The position numbers and the translations under genes are program-made. A stretch of 64,000 nt of DNA, from assembly GCF_011059185.1 (NCBI RefSeq), contig NZ_JAALFE010000001.1:62001-126000 (forward strand), read 5' to 3'. The DNA comes from Paragemmobacter kunshanensis (GTDB lineage: Bacteria > Pseudomonadota > Alphaproteobacteria > Rhodobacterales > Rhodobacteraceae). The notes beneath the pieces were generated by a model, which saw nothing but the letters and a program-made list of their open reading frames with translations, made no database searches and was not told where the DNA came from. Of this stretch, positions 51,922 through 60,516 are shown piece after piece (the first letter of the stretch is position 1; every line of letters begins with the position of its first letter).

Positions 51922-52860
51922 ATGTCCCACACGCTTTACCCGCTGCGGCGCCAACGCCTGCAGCGATCGGAACTCGCTGTCCCGGCGTCAAACCCCACGA
52001 TGATCGACAAGGCCGCCGAAGGCCCCGCCGATTACGTCTTCCTCGACCTCGAAGACGCGGTCGCCCCCCCGGAAAAGGAACAGGCCCGGAAGAACGCGAT
52101 CCAGGCGCTGAATGACATCGACTGGGCCGCCAAGGGCAAGACGGTTTCCGTCCGCATCAACGGCCTCGATACCCATTACATGTATCGCGACGTGGTCGAT
52201 GTGATGGAACAGGCAGGCAGCCGCGTGCATACGCTGCTGGTCCCCAAGGTGGGCGTCCGCGACGACCTCTATATGGTCGAGGCGATGGTGAACCAGATCG
52301 AACAGGGCAAGGGCTATACCACCCGCGTCGGCCTTGAAGCCCTGATCGAAACCGCGCTCGGCATGGCCAACGTCGAATCCATCGCGCAATTCGGCGGCCG
52401 GCTTGAGGCGCTGCATTTCGGCGTGGCCGACTACGCCGCCTCGATGCGCGCCCGCACCACCAATATCGGCGGGTTGAACCCGCATTACCCCGGCGACCAG
52501 TGGCACGCCGCCATCAGCCGCATGGTCATCGCCTGCCGCGCCTATGGCCTGCGCGCCATCGACGGCCCCTTCGGCGATTTCTCCGATCCCGAAGGCTACA
52601 AGGAAGGCGCCCGCCGCGCCGCCGCCCTGGGATGTGAAGGGAAATGGGCGATCCACCCCAGCCAGGTTTCCATGGCGAACGAAGTTTTCAGCCCCACAGA
52701 TGCCGAGGTGACAAAGGCCCGCCGCATCATCGAGGAACTGCGGATCGCAGAATCCCAGGGCAAGGGCGCGGCCAGCCTTGATGGCAAGATGATCGACGCC
52801 GCATCCGAAAAGATGGCGAACAACGTGCTGGTGATCGCCGAGGCGATTGCCGCCAAGTAA
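51922..52860 (+). CDS. mcl: L-malyl-CoA lyase (serine-cycle type)
   Basis: 312 residues of the HpcH/citrate lyase beta family. Cleaves malyl-CoA to acetyl-CoA and glyoxylate. Conserved segments include [39 protein letters not shown] and [16 protein letters not shown] with the metal-binding glutamate. [18 protein letters not shown] is near the C-terminus. Embedded between sgaA and mtkA, it belongs to the serine cycle. A second lyase, mcl1, lies 3.8 kb further on and is more like the ethylmalonyl-CoA pathway enzyme. Confidence 0.93.
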   Translation: MSHTLYPLRRQRLQRSELAVPASNPTMIDKAAEGPADYVFLDLEDAVAPPEKEQARKNAIQALNDIDWAAKGKTVSVRINGLDTHYMYRDVVDVMEQAGSRVHTLLVPKVGVRDDLYMVEAMVNQIEQGKGYTTRVGLEALIETALGMANVESIAQFGGRLEALHFGVADYAASMRARTTNIGGLNPHYPGDQWHAAISRMVIACRAYGLRAIDGPFGDFSDPEGYKEGARRAAALGCEGKWAIHPSQVSMANEVFSPTDAEVTKARRIIEELRIAESQGKGAASLDGKMIDAASEKMANNVLVIAEAIAAK

Positions 52861-52891
52861 CGGCCCAGCGGACTCCAGGGAGGAATACCGA

Positions 52892-54064
52892 ATGGACATT
52901 CACGAATATCAGGCCAAGGAAATCCTCGCCCGCTTCGGCGTGCCCGTCCCGCGCGGCGGCCTTGCCTACAGCCCTGAACAGGCGGGCTACCGCGCCCGCG
53001 AACTGGGCGGCAATGCCTGGGTGGTCAAGGCCCAGATCCATTCCGGCGGCCGCGGTGCGGCGGGCGGCGTGAAACTCTGCCGCTCGGAATCCGAGGTGCA
53101 GGAATTCGCCGCCACCCTCTTCGGCCGCCAGCTTGTGACGAAGCAGACCGATGCCAATGGCAAGGGCGTCTACCGCCTCTGGGTCGAAGGCGCCTCCGAC
53201 ATCGCGCAGGAGCTGTATCTGGGCTTCGTCCTCGACCGGAAATCCGAACGGATCATGATCGTCGCCTCCGCCCATGGCGGGATGGAGATCGAGGATCTGG
53301 CCGAGAACGACCCCAACTCGCTCCGCCGCATGACGATTGATCCGGCGGCGGGCCTGTCGGAATTCCAGGCGCGGGAACTCGCCTTCCAGCTTGGCCTGAA
53401 GGGCGGCCAGATCGCCCAGATGGTGAACATCCTCAAGGCCTGCTACCGCGCCTATCGCGATCTCGACGCCATGATGGTCGAGATCAACCCGCTTGTCATT
53501 ACCGGCTCGGGCGATCTCGTCGCGCTCGATGCCAAGATGTCCTTCGACACCAATGCCCTCTTCCGCCGCCCGGAAATCGCGGAACTCCGCGACCGCAGCC
53601 AGGAAGACCCGCGCGAAAGCACGGCGGGCGACCACGGCCTCGCCTATGTCGGCCTCGATGGCGACATCGGCTGCATCATCAACGGTGCGGGTCTGGCGAT
53701 GGCGACGATGGACATGATCAAACTCGCCGGGGGGGAGCCTGCAAACTTCCTCGATATCGGCGGGGGGGCCAGCCCGGAGCGGGTCGTGCGGGCTTTCCGC
53801 ACCGTGCTGGCCGACCGTAACGTCAGCGTCATCCTCGTGAACATCTTCGCGGGCATCAACCGCTGTGACTGGGTGGCGCAGGGCGTCGTGCAGGCCTATC
53901 GCGAACTGGGCCTTTCCGTGCCCGTCGTCGTCCGCCTTGCCGGCACCAATGTCGAGGAAGGCCGCCGCATCATCCAGGATTCGGGCCTGCCGCTGATCAC
54001 CGCCGACACGCTGGCCGACGCCGCCGAAAAGGCCGTCGCCACGCGCCAGAAACTCGCAGCCTAA
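52892..54064 (+). CDS. mtkA: Malate-CoA ligase (malate thiokinase) beta subunit
   Basis: 390 residues from the ATG at 52892 (RBS AGGGAGGAA). ATP-grasp domain and CoA ligase domain, as in SucC. Activates malate to malyl-CoA with MtkB. Features include VHEYQAKE-like [46 protein letters not shown] and [15 protein letters not shown]. The wording in several blocks ([33 protein letters not shown]) and the neighbours sgaA and mcl favour malate thiokinase over succinyl-CoA synthetase. Confidence 0.92.
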   Translation: MDIHEYQAKEILARFGVPVPRGGLAYSPEQAGYRARELGGNAWVVKAQIHSGGRGAAGGVKLCRSESEVQEFAATLFGRQLVTKQTDANGKGVYRLWVEGASDIAQELYLGFVLDRKSERIMIVASAHGGMEIEDLAENDPNSLRRMTIDPAAGLSEFQARELAFQLGLKGGQIAQMVNILKACYRAYRDLDAMMVEINPLVITGSGDLVALDAKMSFDTNALFRRPEIAELRDRSQEDPRESTAGDHGLAYVGLDGDIGCIINGAGLAMATMDMIKLAGGEPANFLDIGGGASPERVVRAFRTVLADRNVSVILVNIFAGINRCDWVAQGVVQAYRELGLSVPVVVRLAGTNVEEGRRIIQDSGLPLITADTLADAAEKAVATRQKLAA

Positions 54065-54076
54065 GGGGAACGACAG

Positions 54077-54976
54077 ATGGCCATCCTCATCACCGAAAAG
54101 ACCCGCGTCATCGTGCAGGGCATGTCGGGCCGCATCGGCCAGTTCCATGCCGAAGACATGATCAAGCACGGAACCAATGTCGTGGGCGGCGTCACCCCCG
54201 GCAAGGGCGGCGAAAGCCTGCTTGGCCGCCCCCTCTTCAACACCGTGCGCGAAGCGGTGGAGGCGACGGGGGCCGAAGCAAGCCTCGTCTTCGTCCCCCC
54301 GCCCTTCGCGGCGGACGCGATCATGGAAGCCGCCGACGCAGGGATAAAGACCGCCGTCTGCGTCACCGACGGCATCCCCAGCCAGGACATGATGAAGGTG
54401 AAGCGCTTCCTGAAGCGCTATCCCGCCGAACGGAAGATGCGCCTGATCGGGCCGAACTGCGCGGGCATCATCTCGCCCGGCAAGGGCTTCATGGGCATCA
54501 TGCCGCCCCATATCTACATGCCCGGCCGCATCGGCATCGTCGGCCGCTCCGGCACGCTGGGCTATGAGGCCGCCTCCCAGATGAAGGCGCTGGGCATCGG
54601 CGTCTCCACCTCTGTCGGCATCGGCGGCGATCCGATCAATGGCAGCAGCTTCCGCGACATCCTCGAACTCTTCGAGGCGGACCCGGAAACCGATGCCGTG
54701 ATGATGATCGGCGAAATCGGCGGCCCGCAAGAGGCCGAAGCCGCGATCTATGCCCGCGACCACATGAAGAAACCGGTCGTGGCCTATATCGCCGGGCTGT
54801 CGGCGCCCAAGGGCCGCAAGATGGGCCATGCCGGGGCGATCATCTCGGCCTTCGGGGAAAGCGCGCAGGAAAAGGTGGAAATCCTCTCCGCCGCCGGCAT
54901 CACCATCGCGCCGAACCCGTCCTCGATGGGCGAAACCATGGCGCGCGTCCTCGCCACCCGCCGCGCCGCAGCCTGA
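54077..54976 (+). CDS. mtkB: Malate-CoA ligase (malate thiokinase) alpha subunit
   Basis: 299 residues. CoA-binding Rossmann domain ([20 protein letters not shown]) and the phosphohistidine loop in the C-terminal half ([20 protein letters not shown], histidine at about 253). [20 protein letters not shown] is the standard alpha-subunit block. It follows mtkA by 12 bases and closes the operon before a terminator-like hairpin. Confidence 0.93.
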   Translation: MAILITEKTRVIVQGMSGRIGQFHAEDMIKHGTNVVGGVTPGKGGESLLGRPLFNTVREAVEATGAEASLVFVPPPFAADAIMEAADAGIKTAVCVTDGIPSQDMMKVKRFLKRYPAERKMRLIGPNCAGIISPGKGFMGIMPPHIYMPGRIGIVGRSGTLGYEAASQMKALGIGVSTSVGIGGDPINGSSFRDILELFEADPETDAVMMIGEIGGPQEAEAAIYARDHMKKPVVAYIAGLSAPKGRKMGHAGAIISAFGESAQEKVEILSAAGITIAPNPSSMGETMARVLATRRAAA

Positions 54977-54997
54977 CAGCCTTCATCGCGCCTTTGC

Positions 54998-55024
54998 GGG
55001 GCGGCTTCCGGGCTGCCCCCTTTT
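54998..55024 (+). terminator. Terminator of the sgaA-mcl-mtkAB operon
   Basis: GGGGCGG (54998-55004) pairs with CTGCCCC (55013-55019, one G-T pair) and is followed by CTTTT. It lies 22 bases after the mtkB stop. Confidence 0.55.
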
Positions 55025-55037
55025 CCCGGCCTCAGGG

Positions 55038-55059
55038 CTTCATCTTGGCCCAAATACCC
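55038..55059. repeat. Second copy of the dispersed CTTCATCTTGG element
   Basis: CTTCATCTTGGCCCAAATAC is nearly identical to the copy at 38060 (one C fewer). Both copies lie just after a gene end. This copy sits between mtkB and the convergent sugE gene. Confidence 0.6.
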
Positions 55060-55086
55060 AAATTCCACGGGGCCAACCCCGCGCTG

Positions 55087-55401
55087 TCAGGCGAATTTCA
55101 GCGCGATGATCCCGGCCAGGATCAGCCCGACCCCCAGCACCCGCCCAAGGTTCACCGGATCGCCGAACAGGAACACGGCCAGCACCGCCGTCCCCACCGC
55201 GCCGATCCCCACCCAGACGGCATAGGCCGTGCCCACGGGCAAGTCCTTCATCGCAATGGACAAAAGCCAGAATGAGGCCAGCGCCCCCACCACCGTCAGC
55301 ACCGAAGGCAAGGGCTTGGTGAACCCGTCGGAATATTTCAGACCCAGCGCCCAGCCGGTTTCCAGAAAACCCGCGAGGACAACGATCAGCCAGGGGCTCA
55401 C
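55087..55401 (-). CDS. sugE: SugE/Gdx-type small multidrug-resistance exporter (guanidinium)
   Basis: 104 residues, starting at GTG 55401, which overlaps the accA stop (GTGA). Four transmembrane helices. The essential glutamate is in [20 protein letters not shown], and [20 protein letters not shown] is near-diagnostic of the SugE/Gdx subgroup, whose characterised members export guanidinium. There is no guanidine riboswitch, since it has no leader of its own; it relies on read-through from accA. Confidence 0.9.
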   Translation of the reverse strand: MSPWLIVVLAGFLETGWALGLKYSDGFTKPLPSVLTVVGALASFWLLSIAMKDLPVGTAYAVWVGIGAVGTAVLAVFLFGDPVNLGRVLGVGLILAGIIALKFA

Positions 55402-56357
55402 GCCGCCAGCCCCTTCGATCCCATCTCGATGAACTTGGTCCGGCGGTCCTTGATCAGCGCCTCGGGCTTCTTGCCCGACAACTCCTTCAGCATCACCTCG
55501 ATGCCCTTGCCCACCGCCTCGATGGTTTCCTTGCGGCCCCGCTGCGCCCCGCCCAGCGGTTCCTTGATGATCCGGTCCACGACGCCCAGCTTCTGCAGAT
55601 CCTGCGCCGTCAGGCGCAGCGCCTCGGCGGCCTCGCGCATCTTCTCGGCATCCTTCCACAGGATCGAGGCGCAGCCCTCGGGGCTGATCACCGAATAGAC
55701 GGAATGTTCCAGCATCGCCACGCGGTTGGCCGTGGCAAAGGCCACCGCGCCGCCCGATCCACCCTCGCCGATCACCACCGAAATCAGCGGCACGCCGATC
55801 TGCAGGCATTTCTCGGTCGACCGGGCAATCGCCTCGGCCTGGCCGCGCTCTTCCGCGCCCTTGCCGGGATAGGCGCCGGGCGTGTCGACCAGCGTCACCA
55901 CGGGCAGGCGGAACCGGTCCGCCATGTCCATCAGGCGGATGGCCTTGCGGTATCCTTCGGGCCGGGCCATGCCGAAATTCCGCTCGATCCGGCTTTTCGT
56001 GTCATTGCCCTTCTCATGGCCGATCACCACGACCGGCTGGTCGTTGAACCGCGCGATCCCGCCCATCACCGCATGGTCATCGGCAAAGTTCCGATCCCCC
56101 GCCAGGGCGGTATATTCGGTGAACAGCGCGTCGATGTAATCCTTGCAATGCGGCCGGTCCGGGTGGCGGGCCACCTGGCATTTCCGCCAGGGTGTCAGAT
56201 CCTTGTACAGATCCTTCAGCAGCACCTCGGCCTTGCGATCCAGCGCCTCGGCCTCTTTCGTGACATCCATGCCGGAATTGCCCCGCGCCATCGCGCGCAG
56301 CTCTTCCGCCTTGCCCTCGATCTCGGCCAGCGGCTTTTCGAATTCCAGATAGTTCAT
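55398..56357 (-). CDS. accA: Acetyl-CoA carboxylase carboxyltransferase subunit alpha
   Basis: 319 residues, standard length. With AccD transfers CO2 from biotin to acetyl-CoA for fatty acid synthesis. The N-terminal [20 protein letters not shown] and the crotonase-type carboxyltransferase segments ([40 protein letters not shown]) are clear. It overlaps sugE by four bases. The 273 bases upstream, up to mcl1, hold no gene that I can support. Confidence 0.97.
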   Translation of the reverse strand: MNYLEFEKPLAEIEGKAEELRAMARGNSGMDVTKEAEALDRKAEVLLKDLYKDLTPWRKCQVARHPDRPHCKDYIDALFTEYTALAGDRNFADDHAVMGGIARFNDQPVVVIGHEKGNDTKSRIERNFGMARPEGYRKAIRLMDMADRFRLPVVTLVDTPGAYPGKGAEERGQAEAIARSTEKCLQIGVPLISVVIGEGGSGGAVAFATANRVAMLEHSVYSVISPEGCASILWKDAEKMREAAEALRLTAQDLQKLGVVDRIIKEPLGGAQRGRKETIEAVGKGIEVMLKELSGKKPEALIKDRRTKFIEMGSKGLAA

Positions 56358-56541
56358 CGGGCACTCCCTGAAGGATCGCCCCTATATGCGCAGGGACGGG
56401 CCAAGATGCAACTCGCCCCTTGGCGCTGCGCGTCTGGCCGCCCCCGGAAACAGCAGCGCCCCGCGGCCGGGGCCACGGGGCGTGCATCCTCCCCTTTGCT
56501 GCGCGGGGCCTCCTCTCCCCGTGGGTCGCAGCGCGGGTAAT

Positions 56542-56551
56542 CTTTGCAAAG
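56542..56551. promoter_or_regulatory. TTTGCAAA palindrome upstream of accA
   Basis: CTTTGCAAAG at 56542-56551, about 185 bases before the accA start. TTTGCAAA is the half-site I recall for PccR-type regulators, but only one copy is seen, so binding is speculative. Confidence 0.25.
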
Positions 56552-56630
56552 CGCCTGTTTTTCACGCTTCGGTTGCGAAACCCTGCCCGCAGCAGCGGCG
56601 GCCTGTCAACGATTCATTGCTGACGCTACG

Positions 56631-57587
56631 TCAACCTGCGATCAGTTCCGCCTGCCGCACGATCACCTCGGCCTGCTTGATGGAGGCGATATCCACCAGA
56701 CGGCCCTTGTAGACGGTCGCCCCCTCGCCCCGCGCCTTGGCGGCCTCCATCGCCTCCAGGATCTCGCGCGCTTCGGCCACCGCCGCATCCGACGGGGTGA
56801 AGACCTCGTTCGCAAGCGTCACCTGTTTCGGATGGATCGCCCATTTCCCCACCATGCCCAGCGTGGCCGACCGCCGCGCCTGCGCGCGGAAGCCTTCGTC
56901 ATCGCTGAAATCGCCGAAGGGGCCGTCCACCGGCAGGATGCCATGCGTCCGGCAGGCCGCCACGATCGCCGCCTGCGCCCAATGCCAGGGGTCGGACCAA
57001 TGCTTCACACCCTCGCGCAGCATGTAGTAATTCTCCTGCGTGCCGCCGATGCCGGTGGTCTGCATCCCCATGCTGGCCGCGAAATCCGCCGCGCCCAAGG
57101 ACATGGCCTGCAGGCGCGGGCTGGCCTTGGCGATCTCCTCCACATGGGAAATCCCGGCCGCCGATTCGATGATCACCTCGAAGGCAATCGGCTTCGTCCG
57201 CCCCATCGCCCGTTCCACCGCCGTCACCAGCGCATCGACCGCATAGATATCCTCGGCGCAGCCGACCTTGGGGATCATGATCTGATCCAGCCGCTCCCCG
57301 CCCTTTTCCAGCAGGTCCACCACATCGCGATACCACCAGGGCGTGTCCAGCCCGTTGATCCGCACCGAAAGCGTCTTGCGCCCCCAATCCACGCCGGAAA
57401 TCGCCTCGATGATGTTCTCGCGCGCAACGGCCTTGTCCGACGGCGCGACCGAATCCTCCAGATCAAGGTTGATCACATCCGCCTCGCTCGCCGCCATCTT
57501 GGCAAAGATCGCGGGCCGCGATCCGGGGCCGAACAGCTGGCAACGGTTCGGGCGGGCGGGGGCGGGGGGTTGCAGGCGAAAGCTCAT
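56631..57587 (-). CDS. mcl1: L-malyl-CoA/beta-methylmalyl-CoA lyase (ethylmalonyl-CoA pathway)
   Basis: 318 residues from the ATG at 57587, the same length as the R. sphaeroides enzyme, and near-identical to it in wording as far as I remember: MSFRLQPPAPARPNRCQLFG, VINLDLEDSVAPSDKAVARE, EVIIESAAGISHVEEIAKAS and KWAIHPKQVTLANEVFTPSD. It cleaves beta-methylmalyl-CoA to glyoxylate and propionyl-CoA and interconverts malyl-CoA with acetyl-CoA and glyoxylate. The active-site Asp/Glu residues are in place. Distinct from the mcl at 51922, with which it shares the fold but only moderate identity. Confidence 0.96.
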   Translation of the reverse strand: MSFRLQPPAPARPNRCQLFGPGSRPAIFAKMAASEADVINLDLEDSVAPSDKAVARENIIEAISGVDWGRKTLSVRINGLDTPWWYRDVVDLLEKGGERLDQIMIPKVGCAEDIYAVDALVTAVERAMGRTKPIAFEVIIESAAGISHVEEIAKASPRLQAMSLGAADFAASMGMQTTGIGGTQENYYMLREGVKHWSDPWHWAQAAIVAACRTHGILPVDGPFGDFSDDEGFRAQARRSATLGMVGKWAIHPKQVTLANEVFTPSDAAVAEAREILEAMEAAKARGEGATVYKGRLVDIASIKQAEVIVRQAELIAG

Positions 57588-57636
57588 GGTCAGTCTCGCA
57601 ATGAAATTACGGTTGGCGCTGCGCCAGCGATATAAT

Positions 57637-57656
57637 CTTGCGCCGCACCGCGCAAG
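57637..57656 (-). promoter_or_regulatory. Candidate operator and promoter of mcl1
   Basis: The perfect inverted repeat CTTGCGC (57637-57643) / GCGCAAG (57650-57656) lies 50-70 bases before the mcl1 ATG. On the minus strand TTGCGC could be a -35 element, with AT-rich TATAT around 57630 as -10. A repeat over the promoter suggests a regulator site. Confidence 0.4.
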
Positions 57657-57741
57657 CGCCTTTTCGCACCCGCAGCATGGCCCTGTCCCGGCTTGACTTG
57701 CCCCCCGCCCTGCCGCCCCCTCGCCCCAGACAGGAGGCCCC

Positions 57742-58704
57742 ATGATCACCGCCACGCTGGAAACCTTCCCCCTTGCCCGCGCCTTCACCATCTCGCGCGG
57801 GTCAAAGACCGAGGCGCGCGTCGTCACCGTCACCCTCACGCGCCATGGCATCACCGGGCGGGGCGAATCCGTCCCCTATGCCCGCTATGGCGAAAGCCCC
57901 GAAACCGTGCTGGCCCAGATCGCCACCCTGCCCGAAGGCATCACCCGCGCCGCGCTGCAAGAGGCCCTCCCCCCCGGCGCCGCCCGCAACGCGGTGGATT
58001 GCGCGCTCTGGGACTGGGAGGCAAAGGCCAGCGGTCAACGCATCTGGCAAGGCGCGGGGCTCGCCGCCCCCCGCCCCCGCATCACCGCCTATACCCTCTC
58101 GCTCGACACGCCCGAAGCCATGCGCGCACAGGCCCGCGAAAACGCCCATCGCCCGCTTCTGAAGATCAAGCTCGGCACCGAGGGCGACATGCCGCGACTG
58201 GAGGCCGTCCGCGCCGGCGCCCCCGCCGCCACCATCATCATCGACGCCAACGAAGGCTGGACGCCCGAGATCTATACCACCCTCGCCCCCCATCTGCTGC
58301 GCCTTGGCGTGGCGCTGGTGGAACAGCCCCTGCCCGCAGGGGCCGACGACATGCTCGCCGAAATCCCCCACCCCATCCCCATCTGCGCCGACGAAAGCGC
58401 GCATGACCGCGCCAGCCTGCCCGCCCTGAAAGGCCGCTATGACATGGTCAACCTGAAACTCGACAAGACCGGCGGCCTGACCGAGGCGCTTCTGATGGCC
58501 GATGCCGCCCGCGCCATGGGCTTCGGGCTGATGGTCGGCTGCATGGTCGGCACCTCGCTGGCCATGGCGCCCGCGATCCTTCCTGCGCAGGGCGCGGCCT
58601 TCACCGATCTGGACGGCCCGCTCTTGCTGGCGCGGGACCGCGACCATCCCCTGCGCTATGATGCCGAAGGCGTGCATCCGCCAGAGGCGGCGCTGTGGGG
58701 GTGA
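57742..58704 (+). CDS. Dipeptide epimerase (enolase superfamily)
   Basis: 320 residues. Enolase-superfamily catalytic set of the L-Ala-D/L-Glu epimerase type: LLKIKLG (KxK), IIIDANEGW (metal Asp), VEQPLPAG (metal Glu), ICADES (metal Asp) and the second-base lysine in NLKLDKTGGL. Such enzymes recycle the murein dipeptide L-Ala-D-Glu or act on other dipeptides; specificity is unproven. The barrel ends with VGCMVGTSLAMAPA. The nearby D-amino-acid transaminase may use its products, by proximity only. Confidence 0.88.
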   Translation: MITATLETFPLARAFTISRGSKTEARVVTVTLTRHGITGRGESVPYARYGESPETVLAQIATLPEGITRAALQEALPPGAARNAVDCALWDWEAKASGQRIWQGAGLAAPRPRITAYTLSLDTPEAMRAQARENAHRPLLKIKLGTEGDMPRLEAVRAGAPAATIIIDANEGWTPEIYTTLAPHLLRLGVALVEQPLPAGADDMLAEIPHPIPICADESAHDRASLPALKGRYDMVNLKLDKTGGLTEALLMADAARAMGFGLMVGCMVGTSLAMAPAILPAQGAAFTDLDGPLLLARDRDHPLRYDAEGVHPPEAALWG

Positions 58705-58728
58705 CATATCCCGCGCCGACCCCGCGCG

Positions 58729-58788
58729 CCCCGGGCTTGACCCGGGGCCGCCAAGAGGTAGCCAGAGGTCCCGGGTCAAGCTCGGGAC
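58729..58788. repeat. Inverted pair of CCCGGGTCAAGCTCGGG-type palindromes
   Basis: CCCCGGG-CTTGA-CCCGGGG (58729-58747) and GTCCCGGGTCAAGCTCGGGA (58768 on) are copies of one motif in opposite orientation. The palindrome built on a TCAAG centre is a common alphaproteobacterial intergenic repeat. The second copy runs into the 3' end of the toxin gene at 58776, supplying its last codons and stop. Confidence 0.7.
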
Positions 58789-59198
58789 GGGAGTCCTGCA
58801 ACGGGATTGACCACCCGCAAAGCGCCTTCGATCACCAACCCATCCTGCATATCCTCTGACAGCACCCTGTCACAGCCTGCAACCAGGGCCGCGGCAACGA
58901 TCATGGAGTCATAAACAGACAGCCCATATCGCGCCGCCACTGCGCGCCCGACATCGTGCATCTCAACTGTCAGGTCCACGACACGACACAGACCCCTGAT
59001 CCCAGCCAGAAACTCGCCCGCCTCTGCCAGAGGCATCCCTGCCTTGCGGACACAGTTCACCAAGACCTCGTTCAGCACCTGAACGCTGATCGTTCCACCT
59101 GCCGACAGCACGGCCTCGGCCCGATCTGCCTTCGGCCCATCGTGCAGCAGATAGAGGATCACGTTGCTGTCGATGAAGTCACCGCCCGTTGGCATCAT
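58776..59198 (-). CDS. vapC: PIN-domain toxin (VapC type)
   Basis: 140 residues. The PIN-domain acidic residues are placed as in RNase toxins: DSNVILYLL near the start, VLNEVLVNCVRKAG in the middle and YDSMIVAAALVAGCDRVLSE in the C-terminal half. Its start overlaps the antitoxin 3' end by 20 bases. VapC toxins cleave tRNA or rRNA. The last residues (AGLPSRA) come from a dispersed palindrome, so the C-terminus differs from the family end. An alternative ATG two codons later is possible. Confidence 0.87.
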   Translation of the reverse strand: MMPTGGDFIDSNVILYLLHDGPKADRAEAVLSAGGTISVQVLNEVLVNCVRKAGMPLAEAGEFLAGIRGLCRVVDLTVEMHDVGRAVAARYGLSVYDSMIVAAALVAGCDRVLSEDMQDGLVIEGALRVVNPVAGLPSRA

Positions 59199-59406
59199 CG
59201 CGGCTCAGACGATCCCCGGCCGCCAGCCGCCCGCGAAACCGCCGCAGCCCTGCCAGCACTTCCTCGGGCCGCGCCTCGCGCCGCACGGCAAACCCACCCG
59301 CCGCAGCGTGCAACGAAACCTCATCCCCCTCGCGCAGGCCCAGTTCGCGCACCAGTTCCGCAGGCAGCCGCACTGCCAGCGAATTACCCCATTTCGCAAC
59401 CTGCAT
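59179..59406 (-). CDS. AbrB/MazE-type antitoxin
   Basis: 75 residues from the ATG at 59406. The swapped-hairpin AbrB DNA-binding fold is evident in MQVAKWGNSLAVRLPAELVR, then ELGLREGDEVSL. The C-terminal half (EEVLAGLRRFRGRLAAGD) would bind and neutralise the PIN toxin. It precedes the toxin gene with an overlap, the usual order, and probably represses its own promoter. A start four codons earlier (ATG 59418) is also possible. Confidence 0.87.
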   Translation of the reverse strand: MQVAKWGNSLAVRLPAELVRELGLREGDEVSLHAAAGGFAVRREARPEEVLAGLRRFRGRLAAGDRLSRDDANGR

Positions 59407-59569
59407 GATCGCCCTCATCCCTGCGGATATCCAACGATAAATGTATATCATTCCACACGGATCGGCAACATCTCCGCTTGACCGGCGCGGCCCTTGCCCA
59501 CTTCCCCCTTGACCCCGCGCCCCCCTTGCGCCCTAACCGCCTCAAGCCACACGCGCAGGAGGAAACCCG

Positions 59570-60430
59570 ATGTCCCGCACCGTCTTCGTCAACGGCACCT
59601 ACCTGCCCGAGGATCAGGCCACCGTCTCCATCTTCGACCGGGGCTTCCTGATGGCCGATGGCGTCTATGAGGTGACCTCCGTCCTTGATGGCAAGCTGGT
59701 CGATTTCGACGGCCACACCAAACGCCTGCACCGCAGCCTGGAAGAGCTTGACATGCAGGCCCCCTGTTCGGACGCAGACCTGCTGGAGATGCACCGCGAA
59801 CTCATCCGCCTGAACGGCATCGACCAGGGCATGATCTACCTGCAGGTCACGCGCGGCAATCCGGGCGACCGCTCCTTCCTCTTCCCCGATGGCGCGGTGA
59901 AGCCCACCATCGTGGCCTTCACGCAGGATATCCCCACCCTCGCCGATGCCCCTGCCGCCAAGACAGGCTTCAAGGTCATCTCGGTCCCCGATATCCGCTG
60001 GGGCCGCCGCGACATCAAGACGGTGCAACTCCTCTACCCCTCCATGGCCAAGATGATGGCCAAGAAGGCCGGCGTGGATGATTCATGGATGGTCGAGGAC
60101 GGCCATGTCACCGAAGGCACCTCGAACAACGCCTATATCATCAAGGGCAACCGCATCATCACGCGGCAACTGACGAACGACATCCTGCATGGCATCACCC
60201 GCGCCGCCGTCCTCCGCTTCGCCGCCGAAGCGCAGTTCGAGGTGGAGGAACGCCCCTTCACCGTGGATGAGGTGAAACAGGCGGATGAGGCCTTCGCCAC
60301 CGCCGCCACCATCTTCGTCATGCCCGTGGTGGAAATCGACGGCGCGCAGATCGGCGCGGGCAAGCCCGGCCCCGTCGCCACCCGCCTGCGCGAGCTTTAT
60401 ATCGACGAAATGCGCAAGGCGGCCATCTGA
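59570..60430 (+). CDS. dat: D-amino-acid transaminase (class IV)
   Basis: 286 residues. Fold type IV PLP enzyme. The N-terminal RTVFVNGTYLPEDQATVSIF and DRGFLMADGVYEV are typical of D-amino-acid aminotransferases. The PLP lysine is in RDIKTVQLLYPSM (about residue 146). The conserved VTEGTSNNAYII and the C-terminal GKPGPVATRLRELY are present. It transfers amino groups among D-alanine, D-glutamate and 2-oxo acids. Distinguishing Dat from branched-chain transaminase rests on these motifs. Confidence 0.9.
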   Translation: MSRTVFVNGTYLPEDQATVSIFDRGFLMADGVYEVTSVLDGKLVDFDGHTKRLHRSLEELDMQAPCSDADLLEMHRELIRLNGIDQGMIYLQVTRGNPGDRSFLFPDGAVKPTIVAFTQDIPTLADAPAAKTGFKVISVPDIRWGRRDIKTVQLLYPSMAKMMAKKAGVDDSWMVEDGHVTEGTSNNAYIIKGNRIITRQLTNDILHGITRAAVLRFAAEAQFEVEERPFTVDEVKQADEAFATAATIFVMPVVEIDGAQIGAGKPGPVATRLRELYIDEMRKAAI

Positions 60431-60516
60431 CCGCCTCCGCACGTGGCAAGTGGCGCAAGGCGGCGGTCTGACCGCCGCCCCGCCCGCCGAGAAACGCCCG
60501 ACAGGGCCGCCTGTCC

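Noticed and set aside
52727-54829. Open frame of 700 codons on the minus strand
   Set aside because: Antisense to mtkA and mtkB, His/Asp-rich without any family motif; the plus-strand genes are unmistakable.
52892-54976. Succinyl-CoA synthetase (sucCD)
   Set aside because: Fold is the same, but the sequence wording and the operon with sgaA and mcl favour malate thiokinase. Substrate assay would be decisive.
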